The notes beneath the pieces were generated by a model that worked only from the letters and a program-made list of their open reading frames with translations, had not been told where the DNA came from and did no database searches. A stretch of DNA of 64,000 nt from Propionibacteriaceae bacterium (GTDB lineage Bacteria; Actinomycetota; Actinomycetes; Propionibacteriales; Propionibacteriaceae), in assembly GCA_031272505.1 (NCBI GenBank), contig JAISTQ010000020.1, positions 123,953 to 187,952 on the forward strand, read 5' to 3'. The position numbers were made by a program, and so were the translations under genes. Shown piece after piece: positions 17,233 through 25,845 of the stretch. The first letter of the stretch is position 1. Every line of letters starts with the position of its first letter.

Positions 17233-18237
17233 CTAGTATTCGATGAAGTTGTTCTCACCTGGGTCGTACTGGCTGGCAGCCGCATACGGATCGAAGTCAG
17301 AGCCGCTGTCCTTGAGGCTCAGACCCATCTCGTGCAGGCGCAGCTTGACTTCCTCAATCGACTTCGAGCCGAAGTTGCGGATGTCGAGCAGATCCTGCTC
17401 CGAGCGCGAGACCAGCTCGCCCACCGTGTGGATGCCTTCCCGCTTCAGGCAGTTGTAGGAACGCATCGTCAGCTTCAGATCCTCGACCGGCAGCGCCAGA
17501 TCCGTGGAAAGCTGCTCGTCGACCGGCGACGGGCCGATCTCGATGCCTTCCGCGTCCTCGTTCAGCTCGTGGGCCAGGCCGAAGAGCTCCACCAGCGTCT
17601 TGCCAGCCGAAGCCAGCGCGTCACGCGGCAGGATGGACGGCTTGGTCTCCACGTCGATGATCAGCTTGTCGAAGTCGGTGCGCTGCTCGACGCGGGTGGC
17701 CTCCACCTTGTAGGTGACCTTGAGCACCGGCGAGTAGATCGAATCGACGGGGATGCGGCCGATCTCGGCGTCCGGATTCTTGTTCTGGATCGAAGAGACG
17801 TAGCCGCGGCCACGCTCGACCACCAGCTCCATCTCCAGCTTGCCGCCCTCGTTCAGGGTGGCGATGTGCAGCTCCGGATTCAGGATCTCGACCCCGGCGG
17901 GCGGGGTGATGTCGGCAGCGGTGACCACGGCCGGCCCGGTGACATGCAGATACATCTGCACCGGCTCGTCCTCATCGGAGGTGAGCACCAGGTTCTTGAT
18001 GTTCAAAACGATCTCGGTGACATCCTCCACGACGTTGTCCAAAGTGGAGAACTCGTGCTGGTTGCCCTCGATCTTGATGGAAGTTACCGCAGCCCCCGGA
18101 ATGGACGACAGCAGCGTGCGGCGCAGGCTGTTGCCGAGGGTATATCCGAAGCCGGGCTCCAGCGGCTCGATGATGAATCGAGTGCGGAAATCGTTGACGC
18201 TCTCTTCACTGAGCACTGGGCGTTGCGCAATAAGCAT
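17233..18237 (-). CDS. rpoA: RNA polymerase alpha subunit
   Basis: Core RNA polymerase subunit of 334 aa. The N-terminal assembly domain has [35 protein letters not shown], here cited by its start and [11 protein letters not shown] core. The C-terminal domain (about 240-315) contains [19 protein letters not shown] and [19 protein letters not shown], which bind UP elements and activators. The last residues, Asp/Asn/Glu rich, form a short actinobacterial tail. Lies between rpsD and rplQ in the standard alpha operon order. Confidence 0.98.
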   Translation of the reverse strand: MLIAQRPVLSEESVNDFRTRFIIEPLEPGFGYTLGNSLRRTLLSSIPGAAVTSIKIEGNQHEFSTLDNVVEDVTEIVLNIKNLVLTSDEDEPVQMYLHVTGPAVVTAADITPPAGVEILNPELHIATLNEGGKLEMELVVERGRGYVSSIQNKNPDAEIGRIPVDSIYSPVLKVTYKVEATRVEQRTDFDKLIIDVETKPSILPRDALASAGKTLVELFGLAHELNEDAEGIEIGPSPVDEQLSTDLALPVEDLKLTMRSYNCLKREGIHTVGELVSRSEQDLLDIRNFGSKSIEEVKLRLHEMGLSLKDSGSDFDPYAAASQYDPGENNFIEY

Positions 18238-18288
18238 GGTGGTGTTTTTCCTCTCCCCCGCCCACTATTTGACGGGGATAGTGTGGGT

Positions 18289-18894
18289 TTACTTGGAGTA
18301 AAGCTCGACGATCTGCTGTTCGGCGACGTCGATGACGATTTGCTCGCGGGTGGGCAACTGGTGGACCAGAATGCGCATCTTGTTGGGGCGGACGGTGAGC
18401 CAGCCGGGCACGTCACGCGAATCGATCATCTCGCGGGCCACCTCGAAGGGGTAAATGTCCTTCGACTTGGGCTTCACGTCGATGATGTCGTAAGGCTTGA
18501 CGCGGTAGCTGGGCACGTTCACCTTCTTGCCGTTCACCAGGAAGTGGCCATGGACGACCAACTGCCGGGCCTGACGGCGGGTGGCGGCGAAGCCAGCGCG
18601 GTAAACCACGTTGTCCAGCCGGGATTCGAGGATGATGAGCAGGTTGTCACCCGTCTTGCCCGAGAGCCGGGCGGCTTCCTCGTAATAGCGGCGGAACTGC
18701 TTCTCCAGCACGCCATAGGCGTAACGGGCCTTCTGCTTCTCTTTGAGCTGCAGCAGGTACTCAGATTCCTTGGTGCGGCCGCGGCCATGGACGCCGGGCG
18801 GATACGGGCGGCGCTCGTAGTGCTTGTCGCCGCCGACGAGGTCAGTGCCCAGGCGGCGGGACTTCTTGGTGATTGGACCTACATATCTTGCCAT
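18289..18894 (-). CDS. rpsD: 30S ribosomal protein S4
   Basis: Primary 16S rRNA-binding protein of 201 aa, the actinobacterial length. It begins MARYVGPITKKSRRLGTDL. The S4 RNA-binding module is at about 92-155 (LESRLDNVVYRAGFAATRRQ, ARQLVVHGHFLVNGKKVN). No zinc-binding Cys cluster is present, so this is the Cys-free type. Gap of 15 nt from rpsK and 51 nt to rpoA. Confidence 0.97.
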   Translation of the reverse strand: MARYVGPITKKSRRLGTDLVGGDKHYERRPYPPGVHGRGRTKESEYLLQLKEKQKARYAYGVLEKQFRRYYEEAARLSGKTGDNLLIILESRLDNVVYRAGFAATRRQARQLVVHGHFLVNGKKVNVPSYRVKPYDIIDVKPKSKDIYPFEVAREMIDSRDVPGWLTVRPNKMRILVHQLPTREQIVIDVAEQQIVELYSK

Positions 18895-18909
18895 TTCATT
18901 ACCCCTTTA

Positions 18910-19317
18910 CTAAACGCGACGACGCTTCGGCGGACGGCAGCCATTGTGGGCCATCGGGGTGACGTCCTGGATCGGACCGATCTCCAGGCCGACAGCGCCC
19001 AGCGAACGGATGGCGGTCTCCCGGCCGGAACCGGGGCCCTTGACGAATACGTCCACCCGCTTCATGCCATGCTCCATGGCGCGACGGCCCACGGCCTCGG
19101 CTGCCATGCCAGCGGCGAACGGGGTGGATTTGCGGGAGCCTTTGAAGCCGACGGTGCCGGCGGAGGCCCAGGCGATCACGGCCCCAGAGGGATCGGTGAT
19201 CGAGATGATGGTGTTGTTGAAGGTGCTCTTGATGTGCGCCTCGCCAGAGACCACATTCTTGCGTTCCTTGCGGCGCACCTTGGTCTTGGCGGTCTTGCCA
19301 CGTGCTGCGGTTGCCAT
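18910..19317 (-). CDS. rpsK: 30S ribosomal protein S11
   Basis: Small-subunit platform protein of 135 aa. Conserved blocks: [38 protein letters not shown] and the C-terminal [18 protein letters not shown]. The first 17 residues are Lys/Arg rich as usual. It lies 8 nt after rpsM and 15 nt before rpsD. Confidence 0.97.
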   Translation of the reverse strand: MATAARGKTAKTKVRRKERKNVVSGEAHIKSTFNNTIISITDPSGAVIAWASAGTVGFKGSRKSTPFAAGMAAEAVGRRAMEHGMKRVDVFVKGPGSGRETAIRSLGAVGLEIGPIQDVTPMAHNGCRPPKRRRV

Positions 19318-19325
19318 TTATCCTC

Positions 19326-19700
19326 CTACTTTGCTTTCTTCTTACCGGCGACGGCCTTGCGCTTCCCCTTGCGGGAGCGGGCGTTGGTGCGGGTGCGCTG
19401 CCCCCGCACGGGCAGGCCGGAACGATGCCGGCGGCCTTGGTAGGAGCCGATCTCGATCTTGCGGCGGATGTCAGCCTGGATGGAACGGCGCAGATCGCCT
19501 TCAATCTCGTAATTGGCTTCGATGTGATCACGGAGCTTGACCAACTGTTCGTCAGTCAACTGCTCGGTGCGGATGTCGCCACTGACTCCAGTGGCTTCGA
19601 GGGTTTCTTTGGCCCGGGTGCGCCCGATGCCGAATATATAGGTGAGTGCGACCTCAAGGCGCTTGTTGCGCGGTAGGTCTACACCAATTAGGCGTGCCAT
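19326..19700 (-). CDS. rpsM: 30S ribosomal protein S13
   Basis: Head protein of the small subunit, 124 aa. It starts [20 protein letters not shown] and has [18 protein letters not shown] and [20 protein letters not shown] followed by a Lys/Ala tail. It lies 158 nt downstream of rpmJ, longer than most gaps in this operon; no ORF is seen in that gap. Confidence 0.97.
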   Translation of the reverse strand: MARLIGVDLPRNKRLEVALTYIFGIGRTRAKETLEATGVSGDIRTEQLTDEQLVKLRDHIEANYEIEGDLRRSIQADIRRKIEIGSYQGRRHRSGLPVRGQRTRTNARSRKGKRKAVAGKKKAK

Positions 19701-19858
19701 ATGGCGGTTTTCCTTTGCTATTTCAGGCCTGGTCTCCCAGCCCTGCGAAGGTGTCTTGCGTGATGCGTTCCGCGTTTGTCTTCGCGGCTCTGGCCTTCGC
19801 CCAGAGGTGTCGCCGCCCGTTATTTGACGACGTTGCGATCACGTTCTTTACTTGTCTG

Positions 19859-19972
19859 CTAGCCCTGACGCTGTTTGTGGCGCGGGTTTTCGCAGATCAC
19901 CATCACGCGACCGTGCCGGCGGATCACCTTGCACTTGTCGCAGATGCGCTTGACGCTCGGCTGAACCTTCAT
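19859..19972 (-). CDS. rpmJ: 50S ribosomal protein L36
   Basis: Protein of 37 aa, too short for routine ORF listing. It reads [20 protein letters not shown] and ends [10 protein letters not shown]. The Cys-Cys-Cys-His zinc ribbon (CDKC, IC, PRH) is complete, so this is the C+ zinc-containing form. Lies between infA (36 nt) and rpsM in the standard order. Confidence 0.97.
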   Translation of the reverse strand: MKVQPSVKRICDKCKVIRRHGRVMVICENPRHKQRQG

Positions 19973-20008
19973 CGAGCTACTTTCTCTTGGTTTCTCTGCA
20001 TTTCCGTT

Positions 20009-20227
20009 TTACCTGTGCCTGAAGACGATGCGGCCCCGATTCAAGTCGTACGGCGAAACCTCAACGATCACCCGATCTTGCGGGATGATCCTGATGTAGT
20101 GCTGCCTCATCTTGCCAGAGATCGTCGCGAGCACCTTGTGGCCATTGCTCAGCTCCACGCGGAACATCGCATTGGGCAAGGCTTCGACGACAGTGCCCTC
20201 CAGCTCGAGCGCCTCTTTTTTCGCCAT
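20009..20227 (-). CDS. infA: Translation initiation factor IF-1
   Basis: OB-fold factor that binds the ribosomal A site during initiation, 72 aa. It starts [20 protein letters not shown] and has [20 protein letters not shown] and [14 protein letters not shown]. An in-frame upstream start would add 12 residues not found in the family, so the ATG at 20227 with AAGGAG-like sequence (GGAGAAG) before it is chosen. First gene of the alpha operon here. Confidence 0.97.
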   Translation of the reverse strand: MAKKEALELEGTVVEALPNAMFRVELSNGHKVLATISGKMRQHYIRIIPQDRVIVEVSPYDLNRGRIVFRHR

Positions 20228-20370
20228 CTTCTCCTTGTTTCTTGAACCTGCCTGCAGACACAAGCCAAAGGGCTATGTTACTCGCCTTACGCCTGACACG
20301 CAAGCCCAGCCCCCGGCATCTGGACGCGGGCAGGTGCGGCGACGCCCTCGTCGTCCGATAGCATTCTCCC

Positions 20371-21339
20371 ATGGCTGACTTAGTGGTTCTGCAAAACCCC
20401 CGCTTCCTCGTCGAAATCGCCCCCTATGGCGCCGCGCTGCACTCCTTCCAGGTGCTGGTCGGCGCGAAGTGGCGCAACATCGTGCTCACCCGGCCCGATC
20501 CGGATGCGGACGTGGACGGCTTCCTGGGCGCGTCCATCGGGCGGTACGCGAACCGCATCGCCGGCGCGAAGTTTGTCTTGGACGGGCAGGAGTTCCACAT
20601 CGCGGTGAACGAGCCGCCGAATGTGCTGCATGGCGGCCCTGGCGGCTTCCACGCCGTCACCTGGGATTTGGCGGAGCACACCAGCACTACGGCGGTGTTC
20701 ACGCACACCAGCCCGGCGGGCGACCAGGGCTTCCCCGGCGAGGTGCGCGCGCAGATCCGCTATGAGCTTTTCGATGACGGCTTGAGCGCCACCTTCACCG
20801 CCACCACCGACGCCCCCACGGTGCTCAGCCTCACCAACCACGCCTACTTCAACCTGGCGGGCGCGGGCACGAACGCGGGCCATCTGCTGCAGATCAACGC
20901 GAGCGCGTTCACCCCGGTGGACGCGGCGGGGATTCCGACGGGCGTGATCCGCCCGGTGGCCGGCACCCCGTGGGATTTCCGGCAGCCGCGTTTGCTCGGC
21001 GAAGCCCGCGCGCAGGCGGCCGATCCGGATTGGCGCGGCAACTACGACCACAATTTCTGTGTTGACGGCGCCGGGTTGCGCGAGCAGGTGGTCTTGCGCG
21101 TTGACGATCTGGAGCTCACGGTTTCGTCGGACGCGCCGGGGGTGCAAATCTATGACGGCGGGTACTTCACCGGCGAATATGAGACGGCTGACGGGCGCCC
21201 CGTCGTCCAATATGCGGCGTTGGCCATCGAGCCGCAGCAGTACCCTGACGCCCCTAATCAGGCCGCGTTTCCCTCTCCCGCAGTGCGTCCCGGAGAGACC
21301 TATCGGCATACCATATTGTGGACGATAAAAAACCGATAA
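20371..21339 (+). CDS. Aldose 1-epimerase family protein
   Basis: Mutarotase-type enzyme of 322 aa that interconverts alpha and beta sugar anomers. Conserved blocks: IGRYANRIAGAKFVLDG, NVLHGGPGGFHAVTW (catalytic His), LTNHAYFNLAGAG (second His) and a C-terminal AALAIEPQQYPDAPNQ with the catalytic Glu. It fits GalM of the Leloir pathway, but no gal genes are nearby, so substrate is uncertain. Transcribed alone, divergent from infA and convergent with mshB. Confidence 0.88.
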   Translation: MADLVVLQNPRFLVEIAPYGAALHSFQVLVGAKWRNIVLTRPDPDADVDGFLGASIGRYANRIAGAKFVLDGQEFHIAVNEPPNVLHGGPGGFHAVTWDLAEHTSTTAVFTHTSPAGDQGFPGEVRAQIRYELFDDGLSATFTATTDAPTVLSLTNHAYFNLAGAGTNAGHLLQINASAFTPVDAAGIPTGVIRPVAGTPWDFRQPRLLGEARAQAADPDWRGNYDHNFCVDGAGLREQVVLRVDDLELTVSSDAPGVQIYDGGYFTGEYETADGRPVVQYAALAIEPQQYPDAPNQAAFPSPAVRPGETYRHTILWTIKNR

Positions 21340-21376
21340 CTTGTTCAAAGACTCTTCACATATTGGGGTGATTAGC

Positions 21377-22126
21377 TTATCCTTGTAGGAAGCCAGCCGC
21401 ATTGAAACGGGCCCTATCGTTTTGATGCGGCCGGTCCATCGGCCGCAGCCGGGAGAGAACGGACGCCTCCCCCGTCTGCGGCCGACCTATGTCTATCCCC
21501 TCTATTTGCCCGCCGACGTGGATGATTTGGTTGTCGACGACGGTGAGTTGGCTGGGGTAGCAGGCGAGGGCGGCTTTCACGGTGGGGAGGGTAGCCCGGT
21601 CCACGGGCAGGTCGAGGTCGACGGGTTCGCCGACGCGCTGGGCGAGGCGGTGGCAGTAGACGTGGTCGGGGTGGCCATAGCCGCCCGTCTCGTCGTAGGT
21701 GATCAGGTAATCCGGCTGCCAGCAGTCGATGGCGGCGGCGAGGTCGGCGGCGGCCGCGTCCAAGTCTGCTTTCGTCAACGCATCCGGACCGATGTCGGCG
21801 GCCGGGCCAGCCAGGCCGTCCGCGATCCAGCGCATCCCGGAGTCTTCGTAGCGGCGCGGCGGCAGACCCGCGGCGCGAGCCGGAGGTTCCCCGAGGAAGA
21901 CGCGGGCCGCGATGCCAAGGGTGGCGCAGGCTGCCGTCAGCTCGCGTTCGCGCAAGGCCGCCAACCCGTCGGGGCCGACCGCGACGTCAGGGCGGATCTC
22001 CCCGCGTTCGCCGCGGGTGGCGGTCACCAGACAGACGCGATGTCCGGCCGCCGTCAAAGTGGCGATGACGCCGCCGGTGGAGAGGGTCTCGTCATCCGGG
22101 TGGGCGTGCAGGAAGAGGTACTTCAT
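21377..22126 (-). CDS. mshB: GlcNAc-inositol deacetylase MshB (PIG-L family)
   Basis: Zinc hydrolase that removes acetate from GlcNAc-inositol in mycothiol synthesis. The protein has 249 aa, somewhat shorter than mycobacterial MshB. Zinc and catalytic motifs: HAHPDDETLSTGG (residues 7-19) and TYDETGGYGHPDHVYCH (about 152-168). RYEDSGMRW is also a family signature. Its ATG overlaps the mshA TGA (ATGA), so both steps are co-translated. The related amidase Mca is less likely because of this pairing. Confidence 0.85.
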   Translation of the reverse strand: MKYLFLHAHPDDETLSTGGVIATLTAAGHRVCLVTATRGERGEIRPDVAVGPDGLAALRERELTAACATLGIAARVFLGEPPARAAGLPPRRYEDSGMRWIADGLAGPAADIGPDALTKADLDAAAADLAAAIDCWQPDYLITYDETGGYGHPDHVYCHRLAQRVGEPVDLDLPVDRATLPTVKAALACYPSQLTVVDNQIIHVGGQIEGIDIGRPQTGEASVLSRLRPMDRPHQNDRARFNAAGFLQG

Positions 22127-23301
22127 CCGTCAATCAAGTAGTAGTAGAGCGACTCCAACTTGGCGGCCGCTGCCCGCCATTCGAAGCGCAGCGCGTGGAC
22201 GCGGGAGACGATACCCATCATGGTGAGCCGCACCGGATCGGAGAGCAGCATGGTGATCGCCCGGCCCCAATCCTCCGGCTCCCGGGAATCCAGCAGATGG
22301 CCGGTCTCCAGATGGACGACCGCTTCGCGCAACCCGCCCGCCGAGGCGGCGACCACCGGCGTGCCCGAAGCTGCGGCTTCCAAGGCCACCAGGCCGAAAG
22401 TCTCCGAATGCGAAGGCACCAGCATCAGTGTGGCGCTGCGCATCAACTCCGCCAGCTGGTCGCGGGGCTGCGGCCCGATGAACTCCACCATGCCCGTCAA
22501 GCCCAACTCGTCAACCAGTTCGTGCAACTGCGCCTCGTAGGGAGCGAAGTCCTCGGAGACGTCCCCGGCGATCAACAGCCGCGGCCGGATCACCTGCGGC
22601 ACCTGCGCCAAAGCCCGGATCACCAACTCCGGCCCTTTGAGCGGCTGCAACCGGGCCGCAAACAAAAGATATGGACGCACCTGCTCGATGGCGCCCTCCG
22701 GGGTGAACAGCGCGTGATCCACCCCCGGCCAGACGATGTGCACCTTGCCGGGATCGGCACCACAACGCTCAATCGCGGTGTGCGCCTCGGCCGCGCTGAT
22801 GGCCACAATCGCATCCGACTCGCGGGCGCAGAACGCCTCCCCGGCGACCCGGGCCTCGGATTCCGGCGGTTCCCCGTCCGAGAGCGGCGAATTCGGCAAG
22901 GCGGCCACCGAGTGATAGGACTGCACATGCGGAATCCCCTCGTGCCTGGCCCAAGGCAGCGCCGCCACCCCGCTCATCCAATGGTTCGAGTGGACCAGAT
23001 CGAAATCGCGCAGCTGCGCCAACCCGGACGCGAACTCCGGGATGTGCGAATCAATCACGCTCTTGGGCAGCGGCGTGCGCGGCCCGCCGTCCAGATGCCG
23101 CAGAAACACCCCCGGCTCCAACTCCATCAGATCGGGCTGCTCCGGATCGGCCCGCCGGGTGATCAACTCCACCCGATGCCCGCGTTTGGCCAGCCACACG
23201 GCCTGCGCCCGTTCCACCACGTTCATCCCGCCAGCGTCACCCGATCCCGGCACCGACGCCGGAGAGGTATGCATGGAGACAAACGCCAAATTCAAGCCCA
23301 C
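22123..23301 (-). CDS. mshA: D-inositol-3-phosphate glycosyltransferase MshA-like
   Basis: GT4 glycosyltransferase of 392 aa, proposed to join GlcNAc to inositol-3-phosphate as the first step of mycothiol synthesis. The N-terminal Rossmann domain has SMHTSPASVPGSGDAGGMNV, the donor/acceptor loop typical for MshA; the second domain has PSHSETFGLVALEAAASGTP with the E-x7-E motif and ASAGGLREAV. MshB directly downstream, with a four-base overlap, strongly supports the role. A generic GT4 sugar transferase is the alternative. Confidence 0.85.
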   Translation of the reverse strand: MGLNLAFVSMHTSPASVPGSGDAGGMNVVERAQAVWLAKRGHRVELITRRADPEQPDLMELEPGVFLRHLDGGPRTPLPKSVIDSHIPEFASGLAQLRDFDLVHSNHWMSGVAALPWARHEGIPHVQSYHSVAALPNSPLSDGEPPESEARVAGEAFCARESDAIVAISAAEAHTAIERCGADPGKVHIVWPGVDHALFTPEGAIEQVRPYLLFAARLQPLKGPELVIRALAQVPQVIRPRLLIAGDVSEDFAPYEAQLHELVDELGLTGMVEFIGPQPRDQLAELMRSATLMLVPSHSETFGLVALEAAASGTPVVAASAGGLREAVVHLETGHLLDSREPEDWGRAITMLLSDPVRLTMMGIVSRVHALRFEWRAAAAKLESLYYYLIDG

Positions 23302-23393
23302 GTGCCAATGCTATGCTATTGCGCCGACGAGTACTCACGTCTCGGGCCCAGGTGTTACGGAATCTTTAACTGCAGCACGAAGAGGGAGACAGA

Positions 23394-23414
23394 ATGGAAG
23401 GCGGCCCGCAGTGA
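23394..23414 (+). other. Possible six-codon leader minicistron
   Basis: ATG-GAA-GGC-GGC-CCG-CAG-TGA is preceded by AGAGGGAGA at good spacing. Its TGA overlaps the GTG start of the MFS gene. It could couple translation of the transporter or simply be chance. Confidence 0.35.
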
Positions 23415-24616
23415 CCCGGAAGATCGACATCGGCCCGAAGTGGCTGTTCTTGCTCATCCTCGCCTTGCTCTCCATGTTCGGCCCGTTCACCATCGACGCC
23501 ATCTTCCCGGCGTTCACCCGGATGGAAGCCGAGTTGCAAGTGAGCAACTTGGCGCTGCAGCAGTTGGTCAGCGTCTATCTGCTCTCCTATGCGGCGGTGA
23601 GCCTGTTCCACGGGCCGATCTCGGACGCTTTTGGACGCAAACCGGTGATCATCGTGGGCTCGGTTGGCTTCGCGCTGGCTTCGCTGCTGGGGGCTTTGGC
23701 GCCAAATCTGCCGGTGCTGCTGGTGGCGCGCGGCTTCCAAGGCGTGTTCGCGGGGGCGGGCCAAATCGTCTCGCGCGCGATGATCCCCGATGTCTTCGAG
23801 GGGGAAGAGGCGCAGCGGGTGATGGCCCAGATCGCCATGCTTTTTGGCATCGCCCCGGCCGTGGCGCCGATCATCGGCGGCTATCTGCTCGGCTGGGACG
23901 GCTGGCGCGGGGTGTTCTGGTTCCTGATGCTCTTCGGCATCCTGTTGTTCGTGTTGGTGTGGGGCGGGGCCCGCGAGACCCTGCCCAAAGAGAATCGCAC
24001 CCGGTTTGACGGACGTTTCCTCTTCGTCTCGCTGTGGAAAGTCTGGAAGAACCGGGCTGGACGGCTGCTCGCCATCATCGGCGCGATCCACTTCGGCGGC
24101 CAGTTCGTGCTGATCAGCGCCTCGTCGATCTTCATCACTGAACTGGTGGGGCTCGGGGAGACGGATTTCTGGGTGCTGTTCGTGCCCCTGTTCGGCGGCA
24201 TGATCTTCGGCTCTTGGCTGACCTCGCATTTCAACGCCGAGCGGCTCCGCTGGCGGATCGCCTTCATCGGGTATTGCTGCGCGCTTTCGGGTGCCGGGCT
24301 GTTGGTGGCGTTCGCGCTGATTCCCGGCCTGAACGCGCTGCCTTGGATCGTGTTGCCGATGCCGCTCTACACCCTGGGCATCTCGTTGGTCTTCCCGATC
24401 CAGACCATGGCGATGCTGGAGCTATACCCGAAGTATCGCGGCGCGGCCTCCTCGGTGCAGTCGTTCGTCTCTTTGCTGACGAACGCGCTGATCGTCGGCT
24501 TGATCGCCCCGCTGGCCGCCACTTCCATGCCCACCCTGATGCTCACCTCGCTGGGGTTCACCGTCGTTTCGACGCTGTTGTGGGCTTGGTATCGACTCCG
24601 GATCAGCCGTGCCTGA
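23411..24616 (+). CDS. Bcr/CflA-type MFS multidrug exporter
   Basis: Twelve-TM major facilitator transporter of 401 aa, probable proton-coupled drug or metabolite efflux. After the GTG it reads TRKIDIGPKWLFLLILALLS; motif A is GPISDAFGRKPVIIVGSVGF in the TM2-TM3 loop, and GAGQIVSRAMIPDVFEGEEA lies in TM4-5, typical of the Bcr/CflA group. Start chosen by family length; the open frame continues upstream to 23042 over mshA antisense sequence and is not credible. It overlaps the next gene by 8 nt. Confidence 0.85.
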   Translation: MTRKIDIGPKWLFLLILALLSMFGPFTIDAIFPAFTRMEAELQVSNLALQQLVSVYLLSYAAVSLFHGPISDAFGRKPVIIVGSVGFALASLLGALAPNLPVLLVARGFQGVFAGAGQIVSRAMIPDVFEGEEAQRVMAQIAMLFGIAPAVAPIIGGYLLGWDGWRGVFWFLMLFGILLFVLVWGGARETLPKENRTRFDGRFLFVSLWKVWKNRAGRLLAIIGAIHFGGQFVLISASSIFITELVGLGETDFWVLFVPLFGGMIFGSWLTSHFNAERLRWRIAFIGYCCALSGAGLLVAFALIPGLNALPWIVLPMPLYTLGISLVFPIQTMAMLELYPKYRGAASSVQSFVSLLTNALIVGLIAPLAATSMPTLMLTSLGFTVVSTLLWAWYRLRISRA

Positions 24617-25421
24617 GCTGGACCCGCGGTTGGTGCCGGATCGGGAGCGTCCAGGCGGCTGGTACATCCGCGTCGACAACACCGACCAGTCGTACATCGG
24701 CGCTGATCCGACTTACCTCGAATTCGACTACGTACAGCGGATCGCCGAGGTCATCGACCAGGCCGCCCCGGCTGGGGAGCGGCTCCGCGCGGTGCATGTC
24801 GGCGGTGCCGGGATGACGCTGGCCCGCTACCTCGCGACCACCCGCCCGACCTCCGCCCAGATCGTGTTGGAGCCGGATGCCGCCTTGACGGCCGCGGTGC
24901 GCGAAGTGGCCCCGCTGCCCAAACACTCGGGCGTCAAAGTGCGTCCTGTTGACGGCCGCGCCGGGCTGGCCGCGATGCCCGACGACTACGCCGACTTGCT
25001 CATCGTCGACGCCTTCGCCGGCGCTTGCGTCCCCGGCGAGTTGGCCACCGTCGAGTGGTTCGCCGAATGCTGGCGAGTGCTCCGCCCCACTGGCACCTTG
25101 ACGATGAACCTCACCGACCACGCCCCCTTCGCCTGGTCCCGCCGCTGCCTCGCCGCCGCCCTGCGCGAAGGGCGCACCGCCACCTTGGCCGTCGAATCCT
25201 CCACGTTAAAAGGACGCCGCTTCGGCAACCTCATCTTCGCCGCCAGTTCCCACCTCGACGTTGACTACCTCCGCCGCCACGCCGCCCACGCCCCCTTCCC
25301 GTTCCGCATCCTCACCGGCCTCGACCTCACCCACTGGCTCGGCGGCGCCCTCCCCTTCACCGACTCCGACACCACCGACTCCTCCCCTCCCTCCGACTTT
25401 TCGGTTTCCCTGCTCGGGTGA
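24609..25421 (+). CDS. Spermidine synthase-like class I methyltransferase-fold protein
   Basis: Protein of 270 aa with a Rossmann-type fold. The nucleotide-binding loop is VHVGGAGMTLARYLATTRPT, followed by VLEPDAALTAAVRE (acidic end of strand 2) and YADLLIVDAFAGACVP (strand 4, as in polyamine synthases). YIRVDNTDQSYIGADPTYLEFDY at the start is like the spermidine synthase N-terminal strand. Actinobacterial members of this group are usually called fused or spermidine synthase-like and their substrate is unknown. GTG start inside the end of the MFS gene. The Ser/Pro-rich end runs into a dispersed repeat. Confidence 0.75.
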   Translation: MPELDPRLVPDRERPGGWYIRVDNTDQSYIGADPTYLEFDYVQRIAEVIDQAAPAGERLRAVHVGGAGMTLARYLATTRPTSAQIVLEPDAALTAAVREVAPLPKHSGVKVRPVDGRAGLAAMPDDYADLLIVDAFAGACVPGELATVEWFAECWRVLRPTGTLTMNLTDHAPFAWSRRCLAAALREGRTATLAVESSTLKGRRFGNLIFAASSHLDVDYLRRHAAHAPFPFRILTGLDLTHWLGGALPFTDSDTTDSSPPSDFSVSLLG

Positions 25422-25444
25422 AATTGTCTTCGCTTCGCTCAGGC
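25421..25444 (-). repeat. Dispersed motif after a stop codon, inverted relative
   Basis: GAAATTGTCTTCGCTTCGCT begins at the stop codon of the spermidine synthase-like gene. It is the inverted form of the motif at 12527-12557 and 25808-25838, though diverged outside the first 20 bp. In each case the AATT core lies next to the gene end. Confidence 0.6.
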
Positions 25445-25619
25445 GCTCTTGGTCCTCCGAAGGCGCAAGGCGCCCGTCGGACTGGATCTCCGAGCCTACG
25501 GCTCGAAGATGACGAATGGGGGGGATCCTCAATCTGTCATTTCGACCCGCCCGGCAGCCACCAGTGGCCCTCAGCCACGTACCCCACCGCCGTCATTCTC
25601 AGCCGCAGGCTGGGAATCC

Positions 25620-25771
25620 AGACGATTGAGGAGCGGGAGAGCGAGCGTAAGCTCATTCGACCGTGACGATTGAGTCTGAAGGGCGAAGCCCGAACAGACG
25701 ATTGAGGAGCGGGAGAGCGAGCGTAAGCTCATTCGACCGTGACGATTGAGTCTGATAGGCGAAGCCGAACA
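25620..25771 (+). repeat. Two tandem copies of the dispersed 76-bp repeat
   Basis: CAGACGATTGAGGAGCGGGA occurs at 25619 and 25695, each followed by GAGCGAGCGTAAGCTCATTC and GACCGTGACGATTGAGTCTG, then a GGCGAAGC-containing spacer. Period 76 bp. The single inverted copy at 11718-11793 matches over the same span. Confidence 0.85.
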
Positions 25772-25807
25772 GTGAGCGACGCGCGAGAGCGCTTGGAGCG
25801 AACAACG

Positions 25808-25838
25808 GAGCCCGAGCGCAGCGAGGACAATTTCGCGG
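25808..25838 (+). repeat. Dispersed 31-bp motif after a stop codon, copy 2
   Basis: GAGCCCGAGCGCAGCGAGGA then CAATTTCGCGG, one base different from 12527-12557. It ends 7 nt before the rseP stop (minus strand). Confidence 0.75.
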
Positions 25839-25845
25839 GTACAGG

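Larger units (their letters stand above)
25422..25845. other. Gene-free repeat region
   Basis: The gap between two convergent genes consists largely of repeats: a motif at 25421, several GC hairpins up to 25540 (for example CGAGCC-TAC-GGCTCG), two tandem 76-bp units (25620-25771) and a last motif at 25808-25838. No credible CDS is seen. Open frames here read through repeat sequence. Confidence 0.7.

Noticed and set aside
17209..19443. 744-aa plus-strand frame opposite rpoA, rpsD and rpsK
   Set aside because: It spans three essential genes on the other strand and has no recognisable domain.
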